From UBA6109 sp964506465 (GTDB taxonomy: Bacteria; Desulfobacterota; Syntrophia; Syntrophales; UBA6109), in assembly GCA_964506465.1 (NCBI GenBank), contig CAZDLM010000002.1, positions 62,001 to 126,000 on the forward strand: a DNA stretch of 64,000 bases, in the 5' to 3' direction. The position numbers and the translations under genes were made by a program. The notes beneath the pieces were generated by a model. The model was not told where the DNA came from. It made no database searches and saw only the letters and a list, made by a program, of their open reading frames with translations. This document shows, in pieces, positions 50,532 to 59,518 of the stretch (position 1 is the first letter of the stretch; each line of letters begins with the position of its first letter).

Positions 50532-53195
50532 ATGCGGCTGAAAATTCGCATCTGTCTGGCCCTTGTCCTGCTTCTTGTGCTGACGGCCCTGCCCGGGCGT
50601 GCAGCCGGAATGCAGGAGGTTCTGCGCGCAACGCTGGACAACGGGCTCCGCGTGGTGATCGTAAGAAACACGCTGGCCCCCGTGGTCACGACGCAGATGA
50701 ATTATCTCGCGGGATCGAACGAGGCGCCGGAGGGATTTCCGGGCACGGCGCACGCCCTGGAGCACATGATGTTCCGTGGCAGCCCCGGATTGTCCGCCGA
50801 ACAGCTTGCCAACATCATTGCGCTCACCGGCGGTCAGTTCAACGCCGACACCCAGCAAACCGTCACGCAGTACTACTTCACTGTTTCCCGGGATCAGCTC
50901 GATACGGCGCTTCATGTGGAAGCGGTGCGCATGCGCGGGCTGCTCTGCTCGGAGGACCTGTGGAAACAGGAACGCGGCGCCATCGAGCAGGAAGTGGCGC
51001 GGGACCTTTCGAGCCCGGAATACATCCTTTCCATGAAGCTCCTCGAAGGGCTCTTTTCGGGGACGCCTTATGCACACGACGCCCTCGGCACGCGTCCGTC
51101 CTTCCAGCGGACGACGGGCGCGATGCTCAAGGAGTTCTACGACCGGTGGTATGCGCCGAACAATGCGGTCCTGGTCATCGCCGGCGACGTCGATCCGCAG
51201 AAGACCCTGGCGAAGGTCCGGGAACTTTTCGAGCCGATCCCGCGCCGGACGATACCGGCCAGGCCGGCCGTCGAACTGAAACCCCTGGCGCCCGCAGCCC
51301 TGGCGCTGGATACGGATCTGCCTTACGGTCTCGCGGTAGTCGCCTACCGTCTTCCCGGCTTCGACAGCGAGGACTTCGCGGCGGGCCTGATCCTGGCGGA
51401 TGTGCTGGACAGCCGGCGGGGAAACCTCTACGCCCTCGTTCCCGAGGGAAAGGCCCTTTACACGAATTTCGAAGTCGACGCGCTTCCGAAGGCGGGATTC
51501 GGGAATGCCGTGGCGGCCTATCCGCACGGCGGCGACGGAAACGCCCTCGTGACCGCCATCAAAGACACCATCGCCGGGTATGTGAGGGACGGCGTGCCCG
51601 CGGACCTCGTGGAGGCGGCGAAACGCCACGAAGCGAACCGGGCCCAGTTCCGGAAGAACTCGGTGCCGGGCCTGGCCAGCGCCTGGTCCCAGGCCGTAGC
51701 CGTCGAGGGGAGAACCGCGCCGGACGACGTCATCGCCGCCGTCGAAAAAGTGACGGCCGATGACGTGAACCGCGTCGCGCGGGAGTATCTCAACAACGAC
51801 ACCGCCATCACCGCCGTTCTCACGCCCCGCCCCGCGGAAAAGCCCGCGACGTCGAGGGGCTCCGGCAGGGGCGAGTCTTTTGCCCCGGACCGGATGACGT
51901 CCGCCGCACTTCCCGACTGGGCGGAGAAAGCCGACACCGTCCCCGCCCTGCCGCCGTCGAAGGTGAAGCCCGTCGTGACACGGCTTTCCAACGGGATTCG
52001 GCTGATCGTCCAGACCGAAAGCATCAGCCCCACGGTCACCGTCATCGGCCGGGTGAAGAACAACACGCATCTCAGCGAGCCGGCCGGCAAGGAGGGGGTC
52101 TCTTCCATCCTGGAGGACCTCTTCGACTACGGAACGGTCTCGCTCGACCGGCTGGCCTTCCAGAAGGCGCAGGACGATATCGGCGCCGATATTTCCGTAG
52201 GCACATCTTTTTCCTGCCGCTCGTCATCGGGCCGATTCGAGCAGGCCACGAAGCTTCTGGCGGACAATCTGCTGCGGCCCGCCTTGCCCGAAGCCGCCTT
52301 CGCCGTCGTCAAGGAGGAGACCATCGCCGCCCTGGCCGGCCGGATTCGAAGCCCGGGCTATCTTTCGGGACGGGCCCTGCGCGAGGGATTGTTTCCGGAG
52401 GCGGATCCGGCGCTCCGTGATGCGACGCCCGGAACGGCGGCGGCCGTGTCGCTGCAGGACGTCAAGTCCTACTACCAAAAGGTGTTCCGCCCGGACATGA
52501 CGACGATCGTCGTGATCGGCGACGTGTCGGCAAAGCGGGTGCGCGCAGCGATCACGAGATATTTCGGCGCGTGGAAAGCGGCGGGTGTGAGCCCGAAAAC
52601 CGATCTTCCGGCCGTACCGCCAAACAGGCCGTCGCTTGCCGCGGTTCCCGACGCAAGCCGCGTTCAGGATGAGGTCGTGCTCGCCGAGACAATCGGCGTG
52701 ACGCGATCCCACCCCGACTACTACCGGCTGGAGCTCGGCAACCGCGTGCTGTCCGGCGCCTTCTACGCCTCGCGCCTGTACCGCGATCTGCGCGAAAAGG
52801 CCGGCCTGGTCTACACCGTCGGCTCCGTCGTCGAGGCGGGGAAACACCGTTCGCTTTTCAGGATCGTCTACGGCTGCGATCCGCCCAACGTTGCGAAGGC
52901 CAGGGCGATGGTGGAAAAGGATCTCGCCGACATGCGGACGGACCCGGTGACACCCGAGGAGTTGAAGCGGGCCAAAATCCTGCTGCTTCGGCAGATCGCG
53001 CTTTCCGAGGCGAGCACGGACGCTGTCGCCGGGAGGCTGCTCTCCCTGTCCCTGCAGGACCTGCCTCTCGACGAGACGAGACGCGCCGCCCGGCGATACC
53101 GGGATATGACCGCGGCACAGGTGCGCGACGCCTTCAAGAAATGGATACGCCCTGCGGGGTTTGTCCAGGTCACGGTGGGGCCGAACCCCCAGTAG
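50532..53195 (+). CDS. periplasmic M16-family zinc peptidase, tandem-domain
   Basis: 887 residues from the ATG at 50532, which gives a proper signal peptide (about 1-25); a TTG at 50520 is less likely. The inverted zinc motif is HALEH with the third ligand region ERGAIEQEVARD. A second, inactive M16 half begins at about residue 480. The two-half protein resembles insulinase-like proteins. Function in envelope maintenance is inferred from neighbouring htrA. Confidence 0.9.
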   Translation: MRLKIRICLALVLLLVLTALPGRAAGMQEVLRATLDNGLRVVIVRNTLAPVVTTQMNYLAGSNEAPEGFPGTAHALEHMMFRGSPGLSAEQLANIIALTGGQFNADTQQTVTQYYFTVSRDQLDTALHVEAVRMRGLLCSEDLWKQERGAIEQEVARDLSSPEYILSMKLLEGLFSGTPYAHDALGTRPSFQRTTGAMLKEFYDRWYAPNNAVLVIAGDVDPQKTLAKVRELFEPIPRRTIPARPAVELKPLAPAALALDTDLPYGLAVVAYRLPGFDSEDFAAGLILADVLDSRRGNLYALVPEGKALYTNFEVDALPKAGFGNAVAAYPHGGDGNALVTAIKDTIAGYVRDGVPADLVEAAKRHEANRAQFRKNSVPGLASAWSQAVAVEGRTAPDDVIAAVEKVTADDVNRVAREYLNNDTAITAVLTPRPAEKPATSRGSGRGESFAPDRMTSAALPDWAEKADTVPALPPSKVKPVVTRLSNGIRLIVQTESISPTVTVIGRVKNNTHLSEPAGKEGVSSILEDLFDYGTVSLDRLAFQKAQDDIGADISVGTSFSCRSSSGRFEQATKLLADNLLRPALPEAAFAVVKEETIAALAGRIRSPGYLSGRALREGLFPEADPALRDATPGTAAAVSLQDVKSYYQKVFRPDMTTIVVIGDVSAKRVRAAITRYFGAWKAAGVSPKTDLPAVPPNRPSLAAVPDASRVQDEVVLAETIGVTRSHPDYYRLELGNRVLSGAFYASRLYRDLREKAGLVYTVGSVVEAGKHRSLFRIVYGCDPPNVAKARAMVEKDLADMRTDPVTPEELKRAKILLLRQIALSEASTDAVAGRLLSLSLQDLPLDETRRAARRYRDMTAAQVRDAFKKWIRPAGFVQVTVGPNPQ

Positions 53196-53282
53196 GCGTG
53201 CGGCAAGCTCAAGGGAAAGAATCTTCGACCCTGTCTCCGACCATGAAACAGCCAGAGCAAATCCGGAGGCGACTTTCTCCCC

Positions 53283-54737
53283 TTGACGACATGGGCTGCC
53301 GGAGGGCGATCCCATGCGGCAAGGCGCCGGATCGGCCGGCGCGCACGGGAATTCCGCATCAAGGAGGCCGTCACGACAACGGACAAAATCTCGAGCCTGA
53401 CCACGGGGAGCCTCTGGCGCAACATCTGGCAGCTGTCGTGGCCCATGCTGCTCATCATGATCTTCAACTTCTTCGTGGGCTTCGCCGACATTTACGTGGC
53501 GGGGCGCATCGGCCCCGAGGTCCAGGCGGCGGTCGGCTTCGTCAGCCTCCTCTACTTCACCGTCATCATCCTTGCCAATGCCATCAGCATCGGGACCGTT
53601 GCCCTGGTCTCACGGGCCGTCGGGGCCGGAGATTTCGGACGGGCGCTCGATGTGGCCAGGCAATCCCTGCTCCTTGGCGGCGCGGTGGCCGTTGCCCTCA
53701 CCCTCGTCGGCTATCTCTTCGCACGGGAAATCGTCGCCGCAGTGGGATTCCCGGAAGAGATCCGGGAAATCGCCGGCACATTCCTGCGGATCTTCTCTCT
53801 CGGCCTGGGGGCGGAGTACATGCTTATCATCTCGAACGCCGTCTTCCGGGCGGGCGGAGACGTGCGGGCGGCCCTGTTGACCATGTTTTTCGCGAGCGTC
53901 CTCAACGTCGCCGGGGATTTCCTCCTGGTCTTCGGACTTCCGGGCGTTCCGGGCCTGGGATACCCCGGGATCGCGATCGCAACGGCGATGTCGGCCGCCG
54001 TCGGGATGGGAACCAGCTTCTTTCTCTTCTTCCGGGGCCGGTGGCGCTCCCTCTACAGGGGATCCTGGGCGGCGCGTCCGGCGACGATCCGGCAGATCAC
54101 CGGACTGGGCTGGCCCTCCGCCATGCTGCAGATCGCCTGGAATGCGGGAACGGTCGTCCTGTACAATATCCTGGGCCGCCTCGGGGAGTACAGCATCACC
54201 GCGCTCGCGGCCATTGCCAACGGTCTGCGCATCGAGGCCGTGATCTTTCTTCCCGCCTTCGCCCTCAACATGTCGGCTTCGGTTCTCATCGGCCAGAATC
54301 TCGGCGCCGGCGATCCCGATCGTGCGGAACGGGTCGGCTGGCGGATCGCCTCGGCAGGCGCGCTGGTCCTGGGCGCGATGGCCGTTGTCGTCTTTATCTG
54401 GGCGGAGACCTTTGCCGGCCTCGTGGCGAGGGACCAGGCGGTGCTGGCGGAGACCGCCCGCTACCTCAGGCTCAACATGCTCGCCCAGCCGTTCATCGCC
54501 CTGAGCCTCTCCCTGGGCGGCGGCCTCCAGGGAGCCGGAGACACCCGCGGGCCGATGTGGGCGATCGTCGTCGCCATGTGGCTGATCCGGCTGCCGCTTG
54601 CCTACGGTCTTGCCATCCTTCTGGGGTTCGGCGCCGTCGGGGTCTGGTGGTCCATGGTGATTTCGATGGCCTGCCAGGGCCTCCTCATGGCCCGGCGATT
54701 TGCTTTGGGACGCTGGAAGGAACTTCAACTGAAGTGA
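53283..54737 (+). CDS. MATE-family multidrug/Na+ antiporter, start uncertain
   Basis: 484 residues if the TTG at 53283 is used, but residues 1-30 are arginine-rich and do not look like protein. AAGGAGG at 53361-53367 sits five bases before an in-frame ACG at 53373, which would give a 454-residue MATE protein beginning TTTDKISSLTTGS. No ATG, GTG or TTG lies nearby. Twelve transmembrane helices; LTTGSLWRNIWQLSWPM, AGRIGPEVQAAVGF and SVLIGQNLGAGDPDRA are MATE marks. Cation-driven efflux of drugs or metabolites. Confidence 0.87.
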   Translation: MTTWAAGGRSHAARRRIGRRAREFRIKEAVTTTDKISSLTTGSLWRNIWQLSWPMLLIMIFNFFVGFADIYVAGRIGPEVQAAVGFVSLLYFTVIILANAISIGTVALVSRAVGAGDFGRALDVARQSLLLGGAVAVALTLVGYLFAREIVAAVGFPEEIREIAGTFLRIFSLGLGAEYMLIISNAVFRAGGDVRAALLTMFFASVLNVAGDFLLVFGLPGVPGLGYPGIAIATAMSAAVGMGTSFFLFFRGRWRSLYRGSWAARPATIRQITGLGWPSAMLQIAWNAGTVVLYNILGRLGEYSITALAAIANGLRIEAVIFLPAFALNMSASVLIGQNLGAGDPDRAERVGWRIASAGALVLGAMAVVVFIWAETFAGLVARDQAVLAETARYLRLNMLAQPFIALSLSLGGGLQGAGDTRGPMWAIVVAMWLIRLPLAYGLAILLGFGAVGVWWSMVISMACQGLLMARRFALGRWKELQLK

Positions 54738-54799
54738 AGTCGGAAAGCCGGCTTTTCACGGCGGGCGCCGTGGAAGGGAATTGCCGGAAGGAGGAACCT

Positions 54800-56014
54800 A
54801 TGCTGAAGCTTTTCAATTCGCTCGGGAAACGAATGGAGGATTTTCATCCCGCCGATGAGAAGGCCGTGCGCATCTTCACCTGCGGGCCGTCCGTCTACCA
54901 GCGGGCCCACATCGGGAACTTCCGCACCTTCCTGTTCGAGGACATCCTCGTCCGCTATCTGAGATACTTGGGTTTCCGGGTGGAGAGGGGAATGAACTTC
55001 ACCGACATCGAAGACAAGGCCATTGCCGAGGCCCGGAAGAGCGGGCTGACCATCAGCGAACTCACGGAGAAGAACATCGACGAATTTCTCCGGGAAATGA
55101 GGCTTCTCGGGATGTCGATGCCCGAGCATATGCCGCGGGCTTCGGACTGCGTCCATGAGGCCGCAGCCATGATTGGACGTCTCCTCGAGATCGGGACCGC
55201 CTACCGGCACGGCGGCAACGTCTACTTCGACCCCCTGAAGTTTCCGGGCTTCGGAAAGCTCTTCGGCCTCGACATGAGCCGCTGGCCGACGCGCAAGAGG
55301 CGGTTTCACCGCGACACCTATCCCGGCATCCAGTGGAACCTGGGCGACTTCATCCTCTGGCACGGATACCGGAAAGGGGACCCCCTGTTCTGGGATACGC
55401 CGATCGGACGGGGACGGCCGTCCTGGAACATCCAGGACCCGAGCATGGTCGCCGCCCACTTTCATGAGACCCTTTCTGTCTACTGCGGCGGCATCGACAA
55501 CCTCTACCGGCACCACGACTATTCTATCGCCATTCTCGAGTCGCTCCGGCCCTACCCCGTGGCCCGCTTCTGGCTGCACGGCAATCACCTCCTCGTCGCC
55601 GGCAGGAAAATGTCCAAGAGCCGCGGAACCCTCGTCTACACGGGTGATCTTCTCAGACAGGGGTACGCCGCCGCCGAGATCCGCTTCTTTCTTCTCTACG
55701 GACATTACCGGGACAGACTCTCCTATACGGAAAAAGCCATGGAAGCGGCGGTGGAAAAACTGAGGCGCTTCCAGGAGGAGGTCCGCGAAATATCCGTGAG
55801 GGCGGGGCAGGCGTTGCCGGAAGGCGACGCGGCGCGGTGGATTCGTGAGACGTTCCGGCGCCGCATGGACGATGACCTGGATGTGAAGGGCGCCTTCGAC
55901 GGCATTTCCCGGGAGCTAACGGTACTGCAACGCGGAAATCCGGAGCCGGGAGTCGCCGCCGCCGCTGTCGCGGCGCTCCGGGAGATAGACGGGGTGCTGA
56001 AGGTGATCTTTTAG
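54800..56014 (+). CDS. cysteinyl-tRNA synthetase-like protein with altered zinc site
   Basis: 404 residues from the ATG at 54800 (AAGGAGG five bases upstream). Class I core with TCGPSVY, HIGN at 37-40 and KMSKS at 270-274, so nucleotide binding is intact. The zinc ligands of true CysRS are partly lost: Cys28 and a His of HHDYS (238/239) remain, but the IEC cysteine is Asp213 and the last Glu of HHENE is Ser242. It is also about 55 residues shorter than E. coli CysRS. A paralogue with changed amino acid specificity is likely; a separate cysS is expected elsewhere. Confidence 0.85.
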   Translation: MLKLFNSLGKRMEDFHPADEKAVRIFTCGPSVYQRAHIGNFRTFLFEDILVRYLRYLGFRVERGMNFTDIEDKAIAEARKSGLTISELTEKNIDEFLREMRLLGMSMPEHMPRASDCVHEAAAMIGRLLEIGTAYRHGGNVYFDPLKFPGFGKLFGLDMSRWPTRKRRFHRDTYPGIQWNLGDFILWHGYRKGDPLFWDTPIGRGRPSWNIQDPSMVAAHFHETLSVYCGGIDNLYRHHDYSIAILESLRPYPVARFWLHGNHLLVAGRKMSKSRGTLVYTGDLLRQGYAAAEIRFFLLYGHYRDRLSYTEKAMEAAVEKLRRFQEEVREISVRAGQALPEGDAARWIRETFRRRMDDDLDVKGAFDGISRELTVLQRGNPEPGVAAAAVAALREIDGVLKVIF

Positions 56015-56033
56015 GCCTATCCGCCAAAGAAAA

Positions 56034-56062
56034 GAGGCGGTATCCGCAAGGATCTCCGCCTC
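56034..56062 (+). terminator. hairpin after the CysRS-like gene
   Basis: GAGGCGG (56034-56040) pairs with CCGCCTC (56056-56062); an inner ATCC-GCAA-GGAT closes on a GNRA tetraloop. Pyrimidine-rich sequence follows. Twenty bases past the stop at 56014. Confidence 0.65.
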
Positions 56063-56141
56063 CCGTTCTTTCTCCAAACTTCGCAACGGTCCGCCCCGCG
56101 ACTTCGGTCGCATGCGGCGTCCGTCCCCTTCCTTCAGACGT

Positions 56142-56435
56142 CTATGCCGGGGGCAATTCGGTCTTCCCCTCGCGGAAAGCCTCCACGCCCGTTTCGACGG
56201 CCTTCTTAAGCCTCTTCTTGTTCTCCATGAGCAGTTCCTTCTCGCGCGTCGCCAGTTCTTCGATCTTCCGCCGCTTCTCCTCGTACTGAGCCTTCGCCTT
56301 TTCCAGGAGGTCACGCGTCGTCCTGCCGATCTCCTCCCGCGTCTCTCTTCCGCTCTTGGGAGCATAGAGGATGCCCAGTGCGGCTCCGATCAAGCTGCCG
56401 ATCAGGAATCCCTTGATGCAATCTTCCGCTGCCAT
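56142..56435 (-). CDS. YtxH-like small membrane-associated stress protein
   Basis: 97 residues from the ATG at 56435 (AAAGGAGAG upstream). The N-terminal hydrophobic YtxH segment FLIGSLIGAALGILYAPKSG is followed by a long charged coiled-coil (REEIGRTTRDLLEKAKAQYEEKRRK) and a KTELPPA tail. Convergent with the CysRS-like gene. A TGGCAG/CTACCA palindrome lies in the upstream region and may link it to the respiratory regulon. Confidence 0.8.
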   Translation of the reverse strand: MAAEDCIKGFLIGSLIGAALGILYAPKSGRETREEIGRTTRDLLEKAKAQYEEKRRKIEELATREKELLMENKKRLKKAVETGVEAFREGKTELPPA

Positions 56436-56515
56436 AGAGTTCTCTCCTTTCTGATGTCCATGATTTTCTCTGAAGAATTCCGTTACGCTTATCTTATGGG
56501 TGTGTCCGGCCGAAC

Positions 56516-56571
56516 ACAACACGGACTGATTGTGGGCCTATTGGCAGGAAGGATCTACCATTGTCACGACA
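56516..56571. promoter_or_regulatory. 56-base block shared with 29374-29430
   Basis: Begins ACAACACGGACTGATTG, includes TGGGCCTATTGG and the palindrome at 56542, ends CACGACA. Same order and spacing as the norB-side copy. The duplication suggests a common promoter/operator module rather than chance palindromes. Confidence 0.6.
56542..56560. promoter_or_regulatory. TGGCAG-N7-CTACCA palindrome, site 4
   Basis: TGGCAG (56542-56547) and CTACCA (56555-56560), one mismatch, between the YtxH-like and ParA-like genes. Confidence 0.55.
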
Positions 56572-56789
56572 GGACTTGTGCCGCCCTCCTTCGCCGGGAA
56601 GCGAGAGCCTGATCGGGGCAAAGGACATTATCGGAATGATTTCGTTGACATATGCTGTCAGAAAGACTACAGTGTCGCCGACGTCTTTTCTTCGTGCCGC
56701 GGGAGCGCCGGCTTCCGCGGGCGATTCTCGGGGATTTCTCGGACTCGGCAGGCAGACCGGCAAACCTGACTGACCGAAAAGGGAGCGCG

Positions 56790-57728
56790 ATGGAAAACGC
56801 TGCACCCTGCATATGGCCCATCGGCGGCGGGAAGGGCGGGACGGGAAAGAGCTTCTTCACCGGCAGCCTCGGCATTCTGCTCGCGAAGCTCGGCTGCCGG
56901 ACGCTTCTCGTCGATCTGGACCTGGGCGCGGCAAATCTGCACACGATCATCGGCCTTCCCCATGCGGAAAAGAGCCTCTCGGACTTCATTCGGAAGAAAG
57001 TGACGTGCCTCGAAGAGACCGTCGTTCCGACCCCCGTTCCCAATCTCTATCTGATCAGCGGTGCGATGAACGCCCTCGACATCGCCAATCTCGCCCACGA
57101 ACAGAAGGCGAAGATCCTGAGGAACATCGCAAAACTGCCCTACGATTTCATCCTCCTCGACCTCGGCGCCGGGACCTCCTTCAACACGATCGACTTCTTT
57201 CTCCTGTCCGACTCGGGCATCTTCCTCACCACGCCGGAGCCGACTTCCATCGAAAACATCTACCGGCTGATCCGCTCCGTCTATTTCCGGAAGATCCGCC
57301 AGATCCTGAAGGCGCATTCTTTCAAGATCCTGGCCGAGGAGGCGCAGCAGCGGAATGAAAAAGCCACCGTCAGCAACCCCGGTCTGCTGCTGGCGATGGT
57401 GAAGGAACTGGACCCGGAAAAAGGAATGCTCCTCGAGCGGACGATGGAAGCCTTTTCCTTCAGACTGGCGGTGAACCAGTTCCGCAAGCAGGACAACCCT
57501 CATCTGGGAGAGCTGATGTGCGGGATCGTCAGGAAACACCTGGGGTTCAAGATCGACTTCATCGGCAACGTCGCTTTTGACGACCGCGTCCACAACGCCG
57601 TCTGCAAGACTTCGCCGTTTCTTGAGCTCTACCCCTACACGCAGACCGCCCTGGACCTCCGGGAATGCTGCCGGCGGCTCCTGCCGGAGAAGGAAGCGCC
57701 TTCCGCGGCACAGCGCATTGCGGAGTGA
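56790..57728 (+). CDS. ParA/MinD-family (FlhG-like) ATPase
   Basis: 312 residues from the ATG at 56790 (GGGAG five bases upstream). Deviant Walker A GGKGGTGKS at 13-21, VDLDLGAANLH, and switch region LLDLGAGTSFNTIDFF. The body is longer than MinD and resembles the FlhG/MinD branch. Such proteins position flagella, chemotaxis arrays or division sites, or partition DNA. The next two genes encode a J-like/HTH protein and a SPOR protein, so a cell-organisation role is likely. No flagellar gene is nearby. Confidence 0.85.
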   Translation: MENAAPCIWPIGGGKGGTGKSFFTGSLGILLAKLGCRTLLVDLDLGAANLHTIIGLPHAEKSLSDFIRKKVTCLEETVVPTPVPNLYLISGAMNALDIANLAHEQKAKILRNIAKLPYDFILLDLGAGTSFNTIDFFLLSDSGIFLTTPEPTSIENIYRLIRSVYFRKIRQILKAHSFKILAEEAQQRNEKATVSNPGLLLAMVKELDPEKGMLLERTMEAFSFRLAVNQFRKQDNPHLGELMCGIVRKHLGFKIDFIGNVAFDDRVHNAVCKTSPFLELYPYTQTALDLRECCRRLLPEKEAPSAAQRIAE

Positions 57729-57752
57729 TTTCCTCGGAGGGGCAAGGGGCAC

Positions 57753-58403
57753 ATGAAAGACTTTCGGAAGCAGAACTACTACGAAAAACTGGAGATCGCC
57801 CCCGACGCATCGCCGCTGGAAATCCGCCGCGCCTACAAGAGGGCCTTCGAACTCTACCAGGGCCAGTCCATCGCGAGCTATTCCTTCTTCTCGGAAGAGG
57901 AGCGCCGGGAGATTCTCGCCGGGATCGAAGAGGCCTATTTCGCGTTGAGCGACCCGGAAGCGAGGACGGCCTACGACCGCAGCCTGATCGCGGCAGGCCT
58001 GATGACGGAGGAAAGCCGATACCGGGATAGAGCGAAAGAGCCCGTTCCCATCTACGATTTCCAGAAAAAGGGCGCGGGCGTTTCCCCGCCGGGCCGCCGC
58101 ACGGAGGAACTGCGGGACCTCGCTTCGCGAAACCCGGCGATCCGGGAGATCCTTGCCCGGGACGTGCTGACGGGCGAAGACCTCCAGCGGATCAGAACGG
58201 CGTTGGCGGTGCCCCTGGAAGAGATCGCCGAAAAGACCAACATCCGGATCGACATCCTGCGGGACATCGAAGCGGGAAACATCGAGAGGCTGCCGCCGCC
58301 GGTCTATCTGAAGGGTTTCCTGAAGTCTTACGCACGCTGCCTTGCCGTCGACGAAAACGCCATCGCCGAGGGTTACAGGAGAGGCATGGAAAAGAACGGT
58401 TAG
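57753..58403 (+). CDS. J-domain-like protein fused to RodZ-type helix-turn-helix domain
   Basis: 216 residues. Residues 5-75 follow the J-domain pattern (NYYEKLEIAPDASPLEIRRAYKRA, then EEAYFALSDPEARTAYDR), but the HPD triad needed to stimulate DnaK is missing. The C-terminal part (about 140-205) is an HTH_25/RodZ-type domain (LEEIAEKTNIRIDILRDIEAGNIERLP, VYLKGFLKSYA). No transmembrane helix. Starts 24 bases after the ParA-like gene. Adaptor rather than co-chaperone is likely. Confidence 0.78.
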   Translation: MKDFRKQNYYEKLEIAPDASPLEIRRAYKRAFELYQGQSIASYSFFSEEERREILAGIEEAYFALSDPEARTAYDRSLIAAGLMTEESRYRDRAKEPVPIYDFQKKGAGVSPPGRRTEELRDLASRNPAIREILARDVLTGEDLQRIRTALAVPLEEIAEKTNIRIDILRDIEAGNIERLPPPVYLKGFLKSYARCLAVDENAIAEGYRRGMEKNG

Positions 58404-58437
58404 TCTTCAGCGCGACGCGCTCCGAGGAAAAGGACGA

Positions 58438-59304
58438 ATGGCGGAAGACGGGAAGAAAGACGGCGATCTCCAGCAGGAACTCGAGAGCCTGTACGAAAAA
58501 GTCGCCAGCGTCGATCCGCAGGAGGATGACCGGAAATCGAAGCCCGGCATCGCCGAGTTCGAGGAGCCTGAAGAAACGGGGCCATGGGATCCTCCCGGAA
58601 GGGGATTCCGGCTGGACGATAGACTCCGCGCCTTCTGGACCGCCCCACCCTATCCGGGGATTCTCATCTGTGTTTTTCTTCTCCTCGGATCGGTCGGGAT
58701 TGTGCTGTGGCCCTCTCTCTACCATTACGACGCGATAGATCCCGGAAACGGCGCCTATCCCCTGAGGGTCAACCGCCTGACGGGCGAGGCGACCTATTAC
58801 GACGGCGGCAAGTGGACCAAGCCGCCGATCGCCGCGAAGGCGCGCAAACCCGAACCGTCCGGGCTGAAAGCCCCTCCCGCCGCCGCATCGCCGCCACCCG
58901 TACCGCCTCTGGAAAGGACCGCCGCACCGTTGCCGGTCTCCGCCCAGCCGCCCGCGGCGCAGGCGCCGCCGCCGCCCACGGAAAAGCGGGCGGAGGCCCG
59001 TCCGGCCACTCCCCCGGCGCCGGCTGCCCGCAAAGACGTCCATCAGGCGCCCTACGCGATCCAGATCCGCGCTTTCCCGGAAGCGCGAAAAAAAGAGGCC
59101 CTGGCGTTCCTGGAAAAACTCGCGAAGGAAAGACCGGACGTCTTCCTGGAAATCGTTTCTCTCGGCACGAAAGGCGTCTGGCACAGAGTCCTGATCGGCG
59201 CCTTCGCCACAAAGGAAGAGGCCTCCGCCTACCGCAAGAAGACATCCCTCTCCAGCTCATTCCCCGACAGCTTCATCCAGAAGAGGACCGGGGAAAGACC
59301 CTGA
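58438..59304 (+). CDS. single-span membrane protein with C-terminal SPOR domain
   Basis: 288 residues from the ATG at 58438. Acidic cytoplasmic part, one transmembrane helix at about 75-97 (ILICVFLLLGSVGIVLW), a long alanine/proline-rich periplasmic linker and a C-terminal SPOR-like domain (YAIQIRAFPEARKKEALAFLEKL, HRVLIGAFATKEEASAYRKK). SPOR domains bind denuded peptidoglycan at the septum. Gap of 34 bases to the J-like gene, so ParA-J/HTH-SPOR form one operon. Confidence 0.82.
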   Translation: MAEDGKKDGDLQQELESLYEKVASVDPQEDDRKSKPGIAEFEEPEETGPWDPPGRGFRLDDRLRAFWTAPPYPGILICVFLLLGSVGIVLWPSLYHYDAIDPGNGAYPLRVNRLTGEATYYDGGKWTKPPIAAKARKPEPSGLKAPPAAASPPPVPPLERTAAPLPVSAQPPAAQAPPPPTEKRAEARPATPPAPAARKDVHQAPYAIQIRAFPEARKKEALAFLEKLAKERPDVFLEIVSLGTKGVWHRVLIGAFATKEEASAYRKKTSLSSSFPDSFIQKRTGERP

Positions 59305-59321
59305 GCTCCCCCGCTCCCAGG

Positions 59322-59410
59322 TTGTTCAGGAATGCCCGGATGCAAGGCTCCCGATGGCCTGAACCGTGAGGCGTACTGGGATGTACGCCGAACGGTGAAG
59401 GACGAGGGTC
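59322..59410. repeat. direct repeat, copy 1
   Basis: Matches 59521-59609 with only about ten differences in ~89 bases; central words are GCCCGGATGCAAGGCTCC, GATGGCCTGAACCGTGAG and GTACTGGGATGTACG. Confidence 0.65.
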
Positions 59411-59413
59411 CTG

Positions 59414-59499
59414 CGATCCCCAGGGAAGAAAAAGTGGGGCTTCATTCGCTCCCTCGTCCCGCGGTAAGATTCGCGGGACTCGCTTGCTGTCGGATTCAA
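59414..59499. repeat. dispersed intergenic repeat, copy B
   Basis: CGATCCCCAGGGA, TTCATTCGCTC, CCCGCGG..CGCGGG (a stem), CTCGCTTGCTGTCGGATTCA. Same layout as 28857-28942. Confidence 0.5.
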
Positions 59500-59518
59500 C
59501 AGCCTCCCATCTTGAATT

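Larger units (their letters stand above)
56436..56789. promoter_or_regulatory. divergent promoter region of the YtxH-like and ParA-like genes
   Basis: 354 bases. It contains the 56-base shared block at 56516-56571 and palindrome site 4. No other gene found. Confidence 0.5.

Noticed and set aside
53141..54799. Long upstream extension of the CysRS-like gene to 53141
   Set aside because: It runs out of frame through the MATE gene and is arginine/glycine-rich. The true start is set by AAGGAGG at 54800.
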